Assembly (NCBI RefSeq): GCF_947179165.1
Contig: NC_077243.1
Coordinates: 54,145,001 to 54,209,000, forward strand
DNA length: 64,000 nucleotides
Reading direction: 5' to 3'
Source: Solanum dulcamara
Taxonomy: Eukaryota; Streptophyta; Magnoliopsida; Solanales; Solanaceae
In this document: piece after piece, positions 45,231 to 55,947 of the stretch
Numbering within the stretch: position 1 is the stretch's first letter
Layout of the letters: every line of letters begins with the position of its first letter
Position numbers and translations under genes: made by a program
The notes under the pieces: model-generated
Database searches by the model: none
Seen by the model: the letters and a program-made list of their open reading frames with translations, nothing else
Told to the model about the DNA's origin: nothing

Positions 45231-48200
45231 AGTCACGACCCAATTTCTCAAATTATGATGGTAGCTATTCTCAACCTACTAGTAGGTAAGCCTAACCCCA
45301 CAGTCCGAGATCCAAACCATCATAAGAGGAAGGAAAGAAATGAATAAGAATAATATTAAGAATAATAAAGGAAGAATAAAACCAATATAATAAGATAACC
45401 CCTAAGACCTGGTATCAGTAGGGAGTCGAGCTACAAAATAAAATAAGGAAGTATAAGGTTTATACCAATACAATGATTATAATAGTAATACAGACTATCT
45501 TTGAATACAAAATAAAGACTAGTCCAAGCAAAATAGAAAGAGATATGCAACTCTGAATGCCTAGAGCTCACCCAAGTCTCCAAATCTAGTAGCTACTCTG
45601 CACATGTCCAAATCAACAAAGAAAACCCGTACTGTGATCCGTAGGGTACAAAAGTGTAGTATAAGTAATAAGTGGCACTCATTAGGCATCGGCCGACTGA
45701 GCTCCAAGATATTTCAAGTATAAATAATATGTAAGCAAGGAGTATATATCACAAGTAACTAACAAGAATAATAAAGAAGAGTACAATAAAAAATATCATA
45801 TACAATGAATGGAGAAGATAGGGAATAAGCAAGGAGACAAAGGACGTACCTGGTGGCTCCTGTCCAGAACCTAAACACAATAACACACTGTGAAGGAGGA
45901 CAACTAAGTGAAAACCTACTAACAAGAGTAAACACATATATTAATAAGTGCCCAACACACCGTATCAACTAAATCCCTAAACAAAACTATTAGATAAATA
46001 AGAACAAGGCAGTAACTACCTTCAAACAAGAGACCACCCTTTGCACCGCCACATGTTTGCAAATAGTCAAAAAATACCTCTCGAGCCCTTGTGTGCCTAG
46101 GAGGGTCACTCACAAACAGGTAAGCACGCATGGTATCCCATAATACCGTCAAGTATAAAAAACTATGCTGGTGATGGAAAATGCATATATGAATAAAAGA
46201 TATGCAATAAAACCAGTAGTACCATCAAAGACAAGTGCCTTATACCAAGATATATATATCTACTTCAACTTCTGGCCAGGAAGTATGACCCATGTGCCTC
46301 TCTAGGATCGCCATGGAGGCTTGAGAATGCCCCTATATACCCACCTGTTCTGAATCCAGGTCTTATATCAATGTAGATATCAATCTGAATATCTGATCAT
46401 CAAAATCCTCTCTATCTTGGTGACCAGAGATAAATAGTCAAATCAGTATAGAAAAGGGTTAGGAACTCTCTCCAACTAAACCAGTATAAGAAAATGAGCA
46501 CATCCTTGATGCCTCTAGTCTATTATAAATAGAAGCAATAAAGGTAGTACAACCCCTATTTTAAAAAATCCATATAAAATAGTGTCAGTTACAACCCATC
46601 TTCCTCAAATCAATGCCAAGAACCAATACATGCACTAGGGTTGACTACATCCACGAGAAAATAATGATCTAATGTAATGCATGCCATCACCAATACCCAA
46701 ACAACACACATAATCACATACAATAATGACGCCATAATTACCTTACCCCCTAGAACATTGAACCAGGACTGTGCAACAAACTTCTAACCAAGGCCTTGGG
46801 CTCAAATCTACTCCCTAACTCAACAACACATCCCAAAAGGGAACTCAACCCTAACTGGGTAAAAAGAAGGAGGATATGAGGAAATAGATACTCAGCTAGT
46901 CAATCAATACCCCTTGATCCAATTAAGATTATAACCTCAAGACTACTACATAGCTAGCCCCGCTAAACAGTTAAAAAAAGCATTGAGGATTCTAGCTCTA
47001 AATCTTGAAATAGGATCCAACAGTAATTCACAAGCCTAATCGGGTGAAAACCACTACACCAAGGCTTCAAAATAGGTTCTACAATAGAGAAGGACACTAA
47101 GTGTTAGAAACTCCCGCTAATAATGGCTACATGAACTAAGGTTTATCCCAAAATCAATTCTAAGGCACAAATCCATCAAACACCAAAACTTCAAACCAGC
47201 CACCAAAAGAATGCTAATCAAGGCCAAAATAAGGCATAATCAATAATCTTACCAACTATACCGGAAGTATGATAAAAAAAACCTAGCCTAAAGCCCATAC
47301 CGGGGCAAAAAATTGATACACTAGGAATCATACCTAACCCATCACATATAATCAAAACCACATGCAATTCATACTATACACTACCTCATCAAGCTCAATT
47401 AAAGAAAAGAGATCGTAGTCTACCTTGAAATTGAACAACTGTGCTCTAAATCCACTTTTTGGTAGCTTTATGCTCCAAATATTAACTCTAATTACCTCCA
47501 TACTATCAAAATATTGATCTCTTCATCATTACAAATGCTTTGTCACTAAATAATTAGGTAAAAAGGGGATTGTGGAACCCGTAATAGGAATCCCAAAATT
47601 GCCTCCGTCAAAAGGTTCTAAACACATTATTGAGCTTGTACCCTAAAATGGGCACACATTAATGCTCAAAATAAGAGAAAATATCCCAACCTAAATTCAC
47701 CTTTAAAGTGTTAAAGCTAAGCTAGGGAATCCCCTTAGGGAAAGAAATTACCTCACTATAACTCTTTCTGAAGTTGTTCGAACACTCCCATGTGTAGCAA
47801 AGATCACTATAAATTTTACATGAAGTTTTGAGGAAAAGACTGAAAACGGGCCTTAAAATAACCCTTAGGTATCACAAAGGCAAATCAAAAGGTTGCTTAA
47901 GCAAGCCTTACCAGAAGGCGGGCCTCTCTTGAGAAATAACTAAGTCTCTAAAGTGACAGGTCGCTTTGGCGAAGGCTATGTCGCTTAAGAGACAGCCTCC
48001 TAGGGCTGGCCATCACTTTAGTGATGTCCTATTCATTTTAATGATGTTTGCTTTAATGACCAAGGGTAGAGTTAGCGACAACACTAGACTTAGCTATACT
48101 AGCTTTGTTTTTGAAAAAGACCAAGCCTATGACGGGGTGCTCAGGATTCATTAAGAATCCCGTGCATGCAAATGTACTATGCTACCATACCAAATTCAAC

Positions 48201-48772
48201 GTTTTGGAATCGGTATCATAGTCAAAATTTTCATTAGAGGTCATCTCGATAAAAATGGTTCCCACACCCATGCATCATTTTTGCCACTTCTATAATGAGT
48301 ATTAAAATGAGAACGGAAGCCTCGAGAACAACACGAAAGGTTGTTCCAGACTAAACTCAACATTTTGAATCTAACCATGATGACAAAATTTTAATCTGAG
48401 CACATTTACTAAGAATGTTGACCAAAGTCAACCATAGGCCAAATTTATAAGGCAAAGGCATCAAATAGCCATAAACTTGCACCAATTATCCCGATACTCA
48501 TGTCGATCATGCTACTAGCCTAATTTGTCCATTGCAAAGCTGATGGACCCATCAAATTTTAATTTGAGGTTTCCTTCCTAGTGTTTTGAGAGAATTCAAT
48601 CATTTAAAGTATAAGAGCTCCAAAATAGGGAAATGGGCGTAAAACCTAATTAAACGACCAGGCGACCGAACTGTCAGTACCAGCAAGTCATAAATGGGTT
48701 GGGGTTACTGTAGGAAATCTCTAAATGCTTTAAAGATCGAAAAATATGAGAATGACCTCGAGGGTCATTAGA
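45231..48772 (-). repeat. Element B right LTR (5' LTR), complete
   Basis: 3,542 bases from AGTCACGACCCAATTTCTC to GGGTCATTAGA, parallel to the interrupted left LTR. The hairpin zone corresponding to 43141-43180 lies near 48008-48060 and is more decayed, though CATCACT-TT-AGTGATG survives at about 48010. It is uninterrupted and shows what the left copy lost at the A1 junction. Confidence 0.87.
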
Positions 48773-48777
48773 GTTCA
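48773..48777 (+). repeat. Target duplication of element B, right copy
   Basis: GTTCA, matching GTTCT at 30780-30784 in four of five bases. Confidence 0.6.
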
Positions 48778-49558
48778 TGATGTTAATAATATGGAATCTT
48801 CCTTGGCAAGTAGCCTCTCTTTTTTGATGCAGGAGTTACACTAGACTCCATGTTATAACTCACATGAATTTAGGGTCAGATACGGTCCATATCCTACAAA
48901 ATGACTATGTTTTATTAGAAGCTTTCTTAAATAATATTTCCATGATGCATTGACCTTATCTCTTGAGTATATGATTTATTTCACACTTTTAAGTTAGTTT
49001 CGTCATGCATATCATGTTCATACTTATGATGTCCTTTATTTGATATTATGCAAATTTCTCATATATCAGAACATTCAAAGTACTGATCACATACTTATTT
49101 TGCCTACATTTTCTATGTAATGTAGATTCAGGTTCTTACTATCTGGATCCTAGTGAATCGGATCGCAGCATCTAGCCAACAGGTGATGACTTCTTATTTT
49201 TTGAGCACTCAAGTAGTTTGTAGTTCTAGTATGTTATTTGTATTGACATGTATTGGTTAAGGAGAGAAGGAGTCATGTCTTGACTAACTACAATCAGTAT
49301 TAGTATAGGCTTCATAGACAATCAGTTAGAGTTATTATTTCTATCTATTCTTATCAGATTATAGTTTTTGAATATAAAATATTGTTCAGAAATATATTGA
49401 ACTAGTATTTCTCAAAATTATGCTTCTGCTCATATATTTTAGTTCTTTTTCATATTTTTATTTAGTTTCTCATGACTATGCCAGTATCAAGGATTAGCTT
49501 GGGGTCACTTTTGCCTCTAAGCGCCATCTTCTGACTTTTGGGTAGTCACGAGTCATGA
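48778..49558 (+). repeat. LTR F, right part
   Basis: Continues LTR F after B. CCTTGGCAAGTAGCCTCTC at about 48798 matches CTTGGCAAGAAGTCTCCC in the C2 LTR (about 29322), and the CATTCAAAGTACTGA-type block (about 49073) recurs in D (about 2355) and C2 (about 29718). It ends near GTCACGAGTCATGA before a PBS remnant. So F is a plus-strand Ty3/gypsy LTR of the same broad type as C and D. Confidence 0.72.
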
Positions 49559-49562
49559 AAAA

Positions 49563-49575
49563 CTTTGTATTAGTG
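49563..49575 (+). other. Element F primer binding site remnant
   Basis: TTTGTATTAGTGC followed by ACAAGGTTC corresponds to TTGGTATCAGAGCACAAGG, the usual PBS and following bases. Several bases have decayed. Confidence 0.55.
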
Positions 49576-49590
49576 CACAAGGTTCAACTG

Positions 49591-50857
49591 CATAACACCC
49601 TAGGCTATTTTGACTTAGATTAATTCTAAGAAACCAAAATAAATTTAAGAAGAGATCATTGGTGGTGTCGATGACCCATCTCTATGGCTCGTAGAGTGTT
49701 CTACAAGCGTAGGAGGGGCTCATGGAACCCCCACCAATAAAATAAAATTCCATATCTTCAAGGTCCCTTCTATGACCGAGTGTTACGACCCGTAAATTCC
49801 ATCGTACAAAATGACCTCACATTCCAGTAGATATATGAATGGGTACCACGAACCTACAACTAGTCCTATGATCTGTAAAAGGTTATACAAACCATAAACT
49901 GGTTCACTATCCCCAAGTGCCAATCCCCCTAGTGGACTTCTACGGGAGGTCATTACAACCCGTCCAAAGGTCTACGACCCATAGAAAGGTGGTCATAGAC
50001 ACATTGAGCATTTTCCAGTAAGCTTAGATTTTTGACATAAGATTCTAACACCGGCCTTCTACGGTCCATACAAGACTATGGTTCGTAGTAGTGACCATAG
50101 CGGCCCATAGTGAAATCTTAGTGAGGGGTAAAATTGCCTTTTTCCACCTTTTCCAAAATAAAACAAAGATGTTCTGGGATGAAAATTAACCCCTTATCAC
50201 CACCCAAAGAGGCTTTTCTATTATTAACACTTACAATATTTTGAGAGAAAGAGCCGGAGAGAAGGCAAAAATCTAGGGTTGAAGTGTTTCGAGGAAGATA
50301 TTTGAGTTTCAATTAGATAATCATCATCCTAGGTATGTAAGGACAATCACAATGTTAGACAAATTTCATCCTCGTTCCCTACATCATCATTCAGTCGAGT
50401 TGAGTTTCAATCCCGATATATTTTCTTAAATATTTACATAAATATACTTTAATAATTTTATGAGTTGAGTTTTTGAGATTATTTTCCATGCTTGCATTCA
50501 CATGAACTCTAGTTGAGTAGTAGCATTAATTATTCTTATGATTGTTTTGAGTTTAAAGAACGATATATTCTCATCTTTTAATTGAGAAAGAGTTTGAGCA
50601 TGAGTTGAGTATTGAGAAGTCTCTTAATTATTATTTTGAGCATGCACATTATTAAGTCTAAATGGGTTGAGTATTAATGTATTTAAATATCAATTTTAAA
50701 ATTGATTTGATAAGTCAAATTGATCTTGAGTGTATTTATACACCCATTTACCATGTTCAACCTATAAGTTTAGCGAATTTTGAGAGCAAAGTCCTTATCA
50801 TTGACTAGTTTTTGGTGTATTGATTAAATTTGGGCTAACAAATATGATTAGGGGTTT
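49591..50857 (+). repeat. LTR I fragment (start of a plus-strand LTR)
   Basis: Begins near CATAACACCCTAGG, comparable to TGTAACACCC LTR starts. Between about 49680 and 50110 it holds at least six CTACGA-C-CCGTAG-like 13-mers, for example CTATGGCTCGTAG (49682-49694), CTACGACCCATAG (about 49971-49983) and CTATGGTTCGTAG (about 50076). A purine-rich leader-like zone follows at about 50230-50300. It is cut near 50857 by element G. The edge assignments are approximate. Confidence 0.5.
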
Positions 50858-51153
50858 TGTAGGATGAAAAATGATAAAAATGATCTAAAAAAAAGAAGAA
50901 GAACAGATATCAGGTTCAAGAAGGACTGGAGAGATAAGCAAAATAGTTAAAGCCTAGGGAAAGAGGAAATATAGAAGAATGTCCACATCGCAGACCTGAG
51001 AAATTAAAATTGGCCTGAACAATTTCTTAAATAGTGGAGTTCGCATTAAGGTTGTGTCTCGGAGAAGGGCGGATTTTTTAGACCACAAGCGTGTGAGAAA
51101 TTTTGCGTCGCGAACCTGACACCTTAAATTTGAATGCGTTGTTTTTTAAACTC

Positions 51154-51162
51154 TATAAATAG
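51154..51162 (+). promoter_or_regulatory. Putative TATA box of element G LTR
   Basis: CTCTATAAATAGATC lies about 300 bases into the inferred LTR and about 50 bases before an AG-rich stretch. It is the best TATA match in the window. Confidence 0.5.
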
Positions 51163-51930
51163 ATCAATTGTATTAATTAAATATTATTCACTTTTTTATT
51201 TTGGCAAGAGCACAAATGTGAGAGAGAAGAACGACTACTAGGGTTATTAATTCTCTACCATTTTATTAACTTCTTGAATGTTTATAAATTAATTTGGAAT
51301 GTTGATTTTAATGATGAGTAACTAATTTTCCCTTTTCTTGGGTTGTAGCTTTAAGTGATGGTGTAAGAATATATTGCTTTGGTTGAAGATGGTTGTTGTT
51401 TATGATTATTCTGACATTCTAGTTTTTAATATTTTAATGTTTGGCCAACATTAGAATAAATCTGTTGTCCACCTTGAATTTGGGAGATGAATATGAGGAT
51501 AGGACAAGGAATGTAGGGAACGTGTTTTTTCTAGGATGTAGGAAAAATGTTCTTTTTAGGGTAAAACGTTGAGTAATTCGTATATAGAATACTTGTGACA
51601 CATACCTGTATACCGCATTTGATTAATAAATAAGAAGATAACTTATTGCATCTTTTGTTAGTTCATGCCTATCCCCTCTCAATGATGTAGTTAGGCTATC
51701 AACAAATCTAGGCGATAGAGATCGGGAGACCATGATCGTATAATTAACCTTGTAAATCATTAATCTAATGACCTATTGGAAACCAAAGTGAGAAATCTTA
51801 TGCCTAAACTTATTTTATATTGCAGCCCTGAAATCTTCCTTCATATGAATATTTTCCAATGAAATTGAATCGTCTGCTGGTATTTAGTAATATTCTTAAT
51901 TATATAAGCATTAGTTTTAACAAACCAATT

Positions 51931-51940
51931 TTCCAACTCT
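51931..51940 (+). repeat. LINE2 target site duplication, left copy
   Basis: TTCCAACTCT is repeated exactly at 55257-55266, directly after the A-rich LINE tail. Confidence 0.8.
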
Positions 51941-51941
51941 A

Positions 51942-53575
51942 TCCTGGGAGACACTCAGCTACCCTATGGAGGAAGGGGGTATTGGTATGAAAAACATACA
52001 AGATGTGTGCTTGGCCTTGCAATACAAATAGTGGTGGACCTTCAGGTCCAAGAAGGCACTATGGGGAGAATTCTTAAAGGCTAAGTACTACCAAAGAGCA
52101 CATCTAGTGATAAAAAAATGGGATACAGGTCAATCTCTTATGTGGAAGCATATGGTGGCAAATAAAATGAATATTGAGCCTCATATAAATTGGCACATCA
52201 ATTCAGGTACATGCAGCTTTTGGTGGGATGATTGGATGGGTATAGGACCCCTAGCTAATCACAATAGCTAACTACCAAGGCTCAATAATACTACAGTCTC
52301 TGAATACCTGGAGAATGGGGAATGGAATGTGCAGAAAATCAGAAAAGATGCCCCTTCTCAGCTGGTGCAACAGATACTTAGCACTGATATTATCTACAAA
52401 CACAACATATCTGATCAAGCTGGCTGGAAACTGAATTCCCATGGTGGCTTCACATGCAAATCTTCTTGGGAACAAATAAGGGAGAAGAAAGCTAGGACCT
52501 TAACTGATGGCAGCACTTGGCACACCAACATTCCTTTCAAAGTTTCCTTTCTACTTTGGAGAGGTCTCAGATATAAGCTGCCCACCAATAATAAACTTGT
52601 CCATTTTGGAGCAGTACCAGCAGCATGCTCTTATTGCTACAGACCTGGATTGGATGATATAGAGCACATATTTGCTTCTGGAGATTTTGCCAAGCATATT
52701 TGACAACAATTCTCCAGTTCCTGGGGGATCTTGCTTGACACCATGTCCCTGAGATGCATCCTGATGAAGTGGTGGACTTCCAAGCCCAATAATGATGTCC
52801 ATAAGCTCATGTTGCAGGCCACTCCTATCTTTGTTTGTTGGCATATATGGAAGAATAGATGTGCAAGCAAGTATGGAGGAAAGAAATCTAGTGTTACTAA
52901 AGTTAAATTCTCCATAGGTAAGGATCTATACATGCTGATAAATAATGCTTACTCCTACATTAAGTGGCCAGAGAGCTGGAAGGAGCTAGTTACTATAGTA
53001 GAACAATGCCAGCATGATATGAGAGTGATCAAAGTGGTGTGGATCAGGCCTCCACCTTTCACAGTGAAGTTGAATACTGATGGAAGTACACTAGACAACC
53101 CTGGTTAAATTGGAGTATGGGGGATATTAAGAGACCACAATGGGAACTTAATATATGCCTTTACAACTCCATTGGGACAGGGTACTAACAACCAAGCAGA
53201 GGTGCAGGCAGCAGCTATTGGCATCAAATGGTGCCTCTAACATGGCTACAATAGAGTGATATTGGAAGTTGATTAAGAATTATTGACCAAGTGGCTGAAA
53301 CAAGATATCAAACCACCTTGGAGTATTTACAAATATGTTGCAAATTTGCAGTCTTTGGTCCAACTTTTGGAATTCTTCCAGTGCATACACATATTCAGAG
53401 AAGTAAATCACCCTGCAGATACCTTATCTAAATGTAGCCACATGTTCAATCATACACAACAATTCTACAACTTACAGCAACTTCCAAAAGAAACCAAGGG
53501 TTACTTCAAGATGGACAAGCTAGGACTGGCAAGTTTCAGAACGAAAAGCCTAAAAAGGATCAAACAACCTCCTTG
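51942..53575 (+). pseudogene. LINE2 ORF2 C-terminal pseudogene (zf-RVT and RNase H)
   Basis: The frame reads MEEGGIGMKNIQDVCLALQY and continues to a zf-RVT domain at about 52430-52690 with KVSFLLWRGLRYKLPTNNKL, CSYCYRPGLDDIEHIF and the usual Cys/His spacing. RNase H starts LNTDGSTLDNPG at about 53068. GTNNQAEVQAAAIGIKWCL is near 53190, HIFREVNHPADTLSK near 53390, and the end is MDKLGLASF...IKQPP with TGA at 53573-53575. Single-base stops occur at about 52029, 52267, 52701, 53106 and 53239, mostly of the TGG-to-TGA/TAG or CAG-to-TAG kind. The frame is otherwise nearly continuous, so this copy is younger than LINE1. Confidence 0.88.
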
Positions 53576-55256
53576 AATAATATATCTTAAGTCAGATTGT
53601 GTAATAGTTTTCTAGATGTATTTTGCAATGTACTATTTCTTAGTCAACATAGCTATATCATATTGTAAAGGGAGAGTCTCCCTAGTTTATTGCTTTCATA
53701 GAATAATCAACATACCACTAGAGGTAAAGAATAGAGTAGAGGTCTTCTCCTTTCTTCTCATTCTTGGATGTGCAGGTAGTTGCAGACATACAATAGACTA
53801 TCCAGCAATTGGAGGCCCATTCATGGTTCCAACACACATGCAGCATCCCACAACAAGATCACCAACAACCAATACCCTACAACACCTTGATGAATCACAT
53901 AACAACAACAACAACCAATAAGAATCTGCAGAACACCATCAACCAATGGAGTGCAAGCCTATTGTTTGTTTTGTTGTTTGTTTCTTGTTTGATTGTTTTT
54001 GTGTAGGTGTAACAAATCTATCAACTTCCAACAGTCAACACTCACTATGGCTGTTTCTCAACAATGCAACTACAACAGATGAGGAAACCAAACAACCCCT
54101 GCTAGAGAAACTATTGGAACCAACAAGAGCTCACTACTCTTGGACCCCCCCTTTGTGTTTGCTTGTTTGTTTATGCAGGTTGCTGGAGCATCAGAAGCTG
54201 TAAACTCCAACAAGCTGTAGTTGCACAAGCCATGTCCCCCTCATGCATCTCTGCTTGTTGTTCAATTTGTGCAAGTATACATATGCAGCTGCCATGCAAG
54301 ATGCAAAGCTACAATAGCATTGTGCCTTGTGTTTAGCAGGTACTATGGCAGCAGCAGCTGACCTGGAAGATCTTCAACCATTTCCAGCACACAACAACAA
54401 CAACCCTAAATCCCTTGCAGATACTAAAGCAACAACAGCAGTACTTGTTTGTGGTCCAACTGATTCTACAAGTCACATAAAAGCTCCATATGTATCAACA
54501 ACACCAACCATTCAACAGCATCAGCAATAACATAAGCTAAAAGCAATACACAATTCAGCAACAATCAACAAAATCTCAACAATATGCATCATGCAATATC
54601 AAATTGATCACACATATTATAGTATGATAGCATATGTAGCAACTACAGACCTCAAGAAGTCACAACCCAAATGGATAACTGGAGATGTTAGTCGAGCGAC
54701 CTTGAAAAAGTTAGCTGACTGAAGACTCATCAAATGGAATACATCTATATGTCACAAAATCTGCAGCACCATGCACGACATTGCATGAAGCACTCGCATC
54801 TCATGGACAAGCTCGGTATGAAAAAGATTAAGAAAGCGAAGATGAAATGAACGATCTTGATCCATGGAAATTGGAAGTTTCATATACTTTTTCTTCAATT
54901 TAGCTATGTTTTAATGTAGCTTAGTTGAATAGGACTAGTGTAGGTTTCCTTCTTGTATTGACATAGAAGTGGAGAGTCTCCCTCATTTACGTTTTTCTTA
55001 GTTTTATTGTATCGAGAAAAGTCCTCTCATAGGTTTATCGCTTTCCATCTACCAATGGGGATGAACTAGCCGATCTTAGTAGGTCGACTGACTTATAAAC
55101 CATCTTAAGTTCGGAGGTAAGGTTTATGTCCCCCTCCATGTATTTTTATTATTTTTATTTATGTTAAGGCTTGGGGGTGCTGCTCAACCCCTGACTGTGC
55201 ACGAGAGGTGGGAGCCTCGTGTTGGGTCTGTTCCCCCCCCAAAAAATAAAAATAAA
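53576..55256 (+). repeat. LINE2 3' region with CAA-rich insert and second tail
   Basis: The first 3' UTR piece carries AAGGGAGAGTCTCCCT (about 53667). From about 53711 to 54700 comes sequence absent from LINE1, rich in CAA and CAG triplets, with open stretches (53809-54006, 54327-54530) that have no recognisable domain. At about 54795-54849 a second tail (MDKLGMKKIKKAKMK) appears, followed by a second 3' UTR with GGAGAGTCTCC (about 54971) and GAGAAAAGTCCTCTC (55014-55028). The A-rich tail closes the element. Confidence 0.7.
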
Positions 55257-55410
55257 TTCCAACTCTCTTGAACTAGAATATTTATTTAATAGCAGTTGAA
55301 ATTGATTAATTATCAAAGTAAGGTCCTTTGGGTTCTATAATCCGGCTCAAAAGAGTTACTGTATTACTTGATTGGCCACGTACACTTGCATGTACAGTAG
55401 GGAGGAACAA
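55257..55410 (+). repeat. Element G LTR, second part, with LINE2 TSD right copy
   Basis: Begins with TTCCAACTCT (55257-55266), the right copy of the LINE2 duplication, then continues the G LTR to GGAGGAACAA, just before the PBS. Confidence 0.65.
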
Positions 55411-55415
55411 GTTTT

Positions 55416-55432
55416 TAGTGTCGTTGCTGGGA
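55416..55432 (+). other. Element G primer binding site (tRNA-Asp type)
   Basis: TAGTGTCGTTGCTGGGA, preceded by AAGTTTT, matches the Tat/Athila-type site TGGCGCCGTTGCCGGGGA, complementary to the 3' end of tRNA-Asp. All the differences are G-to-A, C-to-T or a single deletion. This distinguishes G from the initiator-Met elements elsewhere in the window. Confidence 0.75.
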
Positions 55433-55450
55433 CCTTAAAATTAAAAACTA

Positions 55451-55464
55451 TTTAATTTTTGAGT
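55451..55464 (+). repeat. SINE target site duplication, left copy
   Basis: TTTAATTTTTGAGT is repeated at about 55569-55581 (as TTAATTTTTGAGT after the T tail). Confidence 0.75.
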
Positions 55465-55568
55465 AGCAGAAATGCAAGGCAAGGCTGCGTACAATAGACC
55501 CTTGTGGTCAGGCCCTTCCCCGGACCCGCGCATAGCGGGAGCTTTAGTGCACCGAGCTGCCCTTTTTT
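55465..55568 (+). mobile_element. Au-type SINE, 5' truncated
   Basis: AAGGCTGCGTACAATAGACC, then a CCTTCCCCGGACCCGCGCAT block, GGGAGCTTTAGTGCACCG and a T-rich end match the 3' half of the Au SINE family known from grasses and Solanaceae. The tRNA-related promoter half is missing. It is flanked by a 13-base duplication, so it inserted as a truncated copy. The family name is from memory of its consensus. Confidence 0.78.
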
Positions 55569-55581
55569 TTAATTTTTGAGT

Positions 55582-55947
55582 CTGTTAATTATTTAGGCTA
55601 AGTTTCGAAGACTTGATCTTAACTTTCACTTCTTGTATATAACTTTTGTTACTACACTTGAAAGAAACAAAGAGGTTGTAGAGTTGTTGACCGAGCCAGA
55701 AAGATTCTTACATCAGCAAAGGTGGTGGACGGCTTTGCAATGTCCCATACTTCAATTGAACATGTGCAAAAGGTTATGGAGGAAGTGGAAACTATGACAG
55801 TGCACGACATAGCAATCCCACTTGCCACTAATGTTATTTCGAATATCACAAAACCGGTACCTGGAGATAGATTCGAGCTCAAGAAGAACATGGTGCAAAT
55901 TTTGAACACAAACGGATAGTTTACGAGCTTACCACTGAGGAACTTCA
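55582..55947 (+). pseudogene. gag: Element G leader and gag N-terminal remnant
   Basis: The open piece at 55722-55919 reads HDIAIPLATNVISNITKPVP and FELKKNMVQILNTNG, then a TAG where Q is expected, and continues FTSLPLRNF. A phrase of the type FELKxxMVQxLxxNGQFxGLP is typical of the start of Gag in Tat/Ogre-like elements of Solanaceae. Its position, about 200-300 bases after a tRNA-Asp-type PBS, agrees. At 55948 element A3 interrupts it; the rest lies outside the window if it survives. Confidence 0.65.

Larger units (their letters stand above)
50858..51940 (+). repeat. Element G LTR, first part (Tat/Athila-like)
   Basis: Assigned to an LTR because the region resumes after LINE2 at 55267 and runs straight into a tRNA-Asp-type PBS. 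It contains a good TATA box (TATAAATAG, 51154-51162) followed by a GAGAGAGAAGAAC leader-like segment. The left end at TGTAGGATG is a guess from sequence change and the TG start. No open frame of note. Confidence 0.55.
51941..55256 (+). mobile_element. LINE2: 5'-truncated L1-type LINE
   Basis: A 3.3-kb LINE copy of the LINE1 family that begins inside ORF2 (matching LINE1 from about 15940), as expected from incomplete target-primed reverse transcription. It ends AAAAAATAAAAATAAA and is flanked by a 10-bp duplication. It has both C-terminal tails and 3' UTR hairpins seen in LINE1, plus about 1 kb of extra CAA-rich sequence between them. It landed in the LTR of element G. Confidence 0.88.

Noticed and set aside
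54327..54530. Small host gene encoding a Q/N-rich protein
   Set aside because: It lies between two LINE 3' UTR modules, has no recognisable domain, and its composition comes from CAA/CAG-rich repeats.
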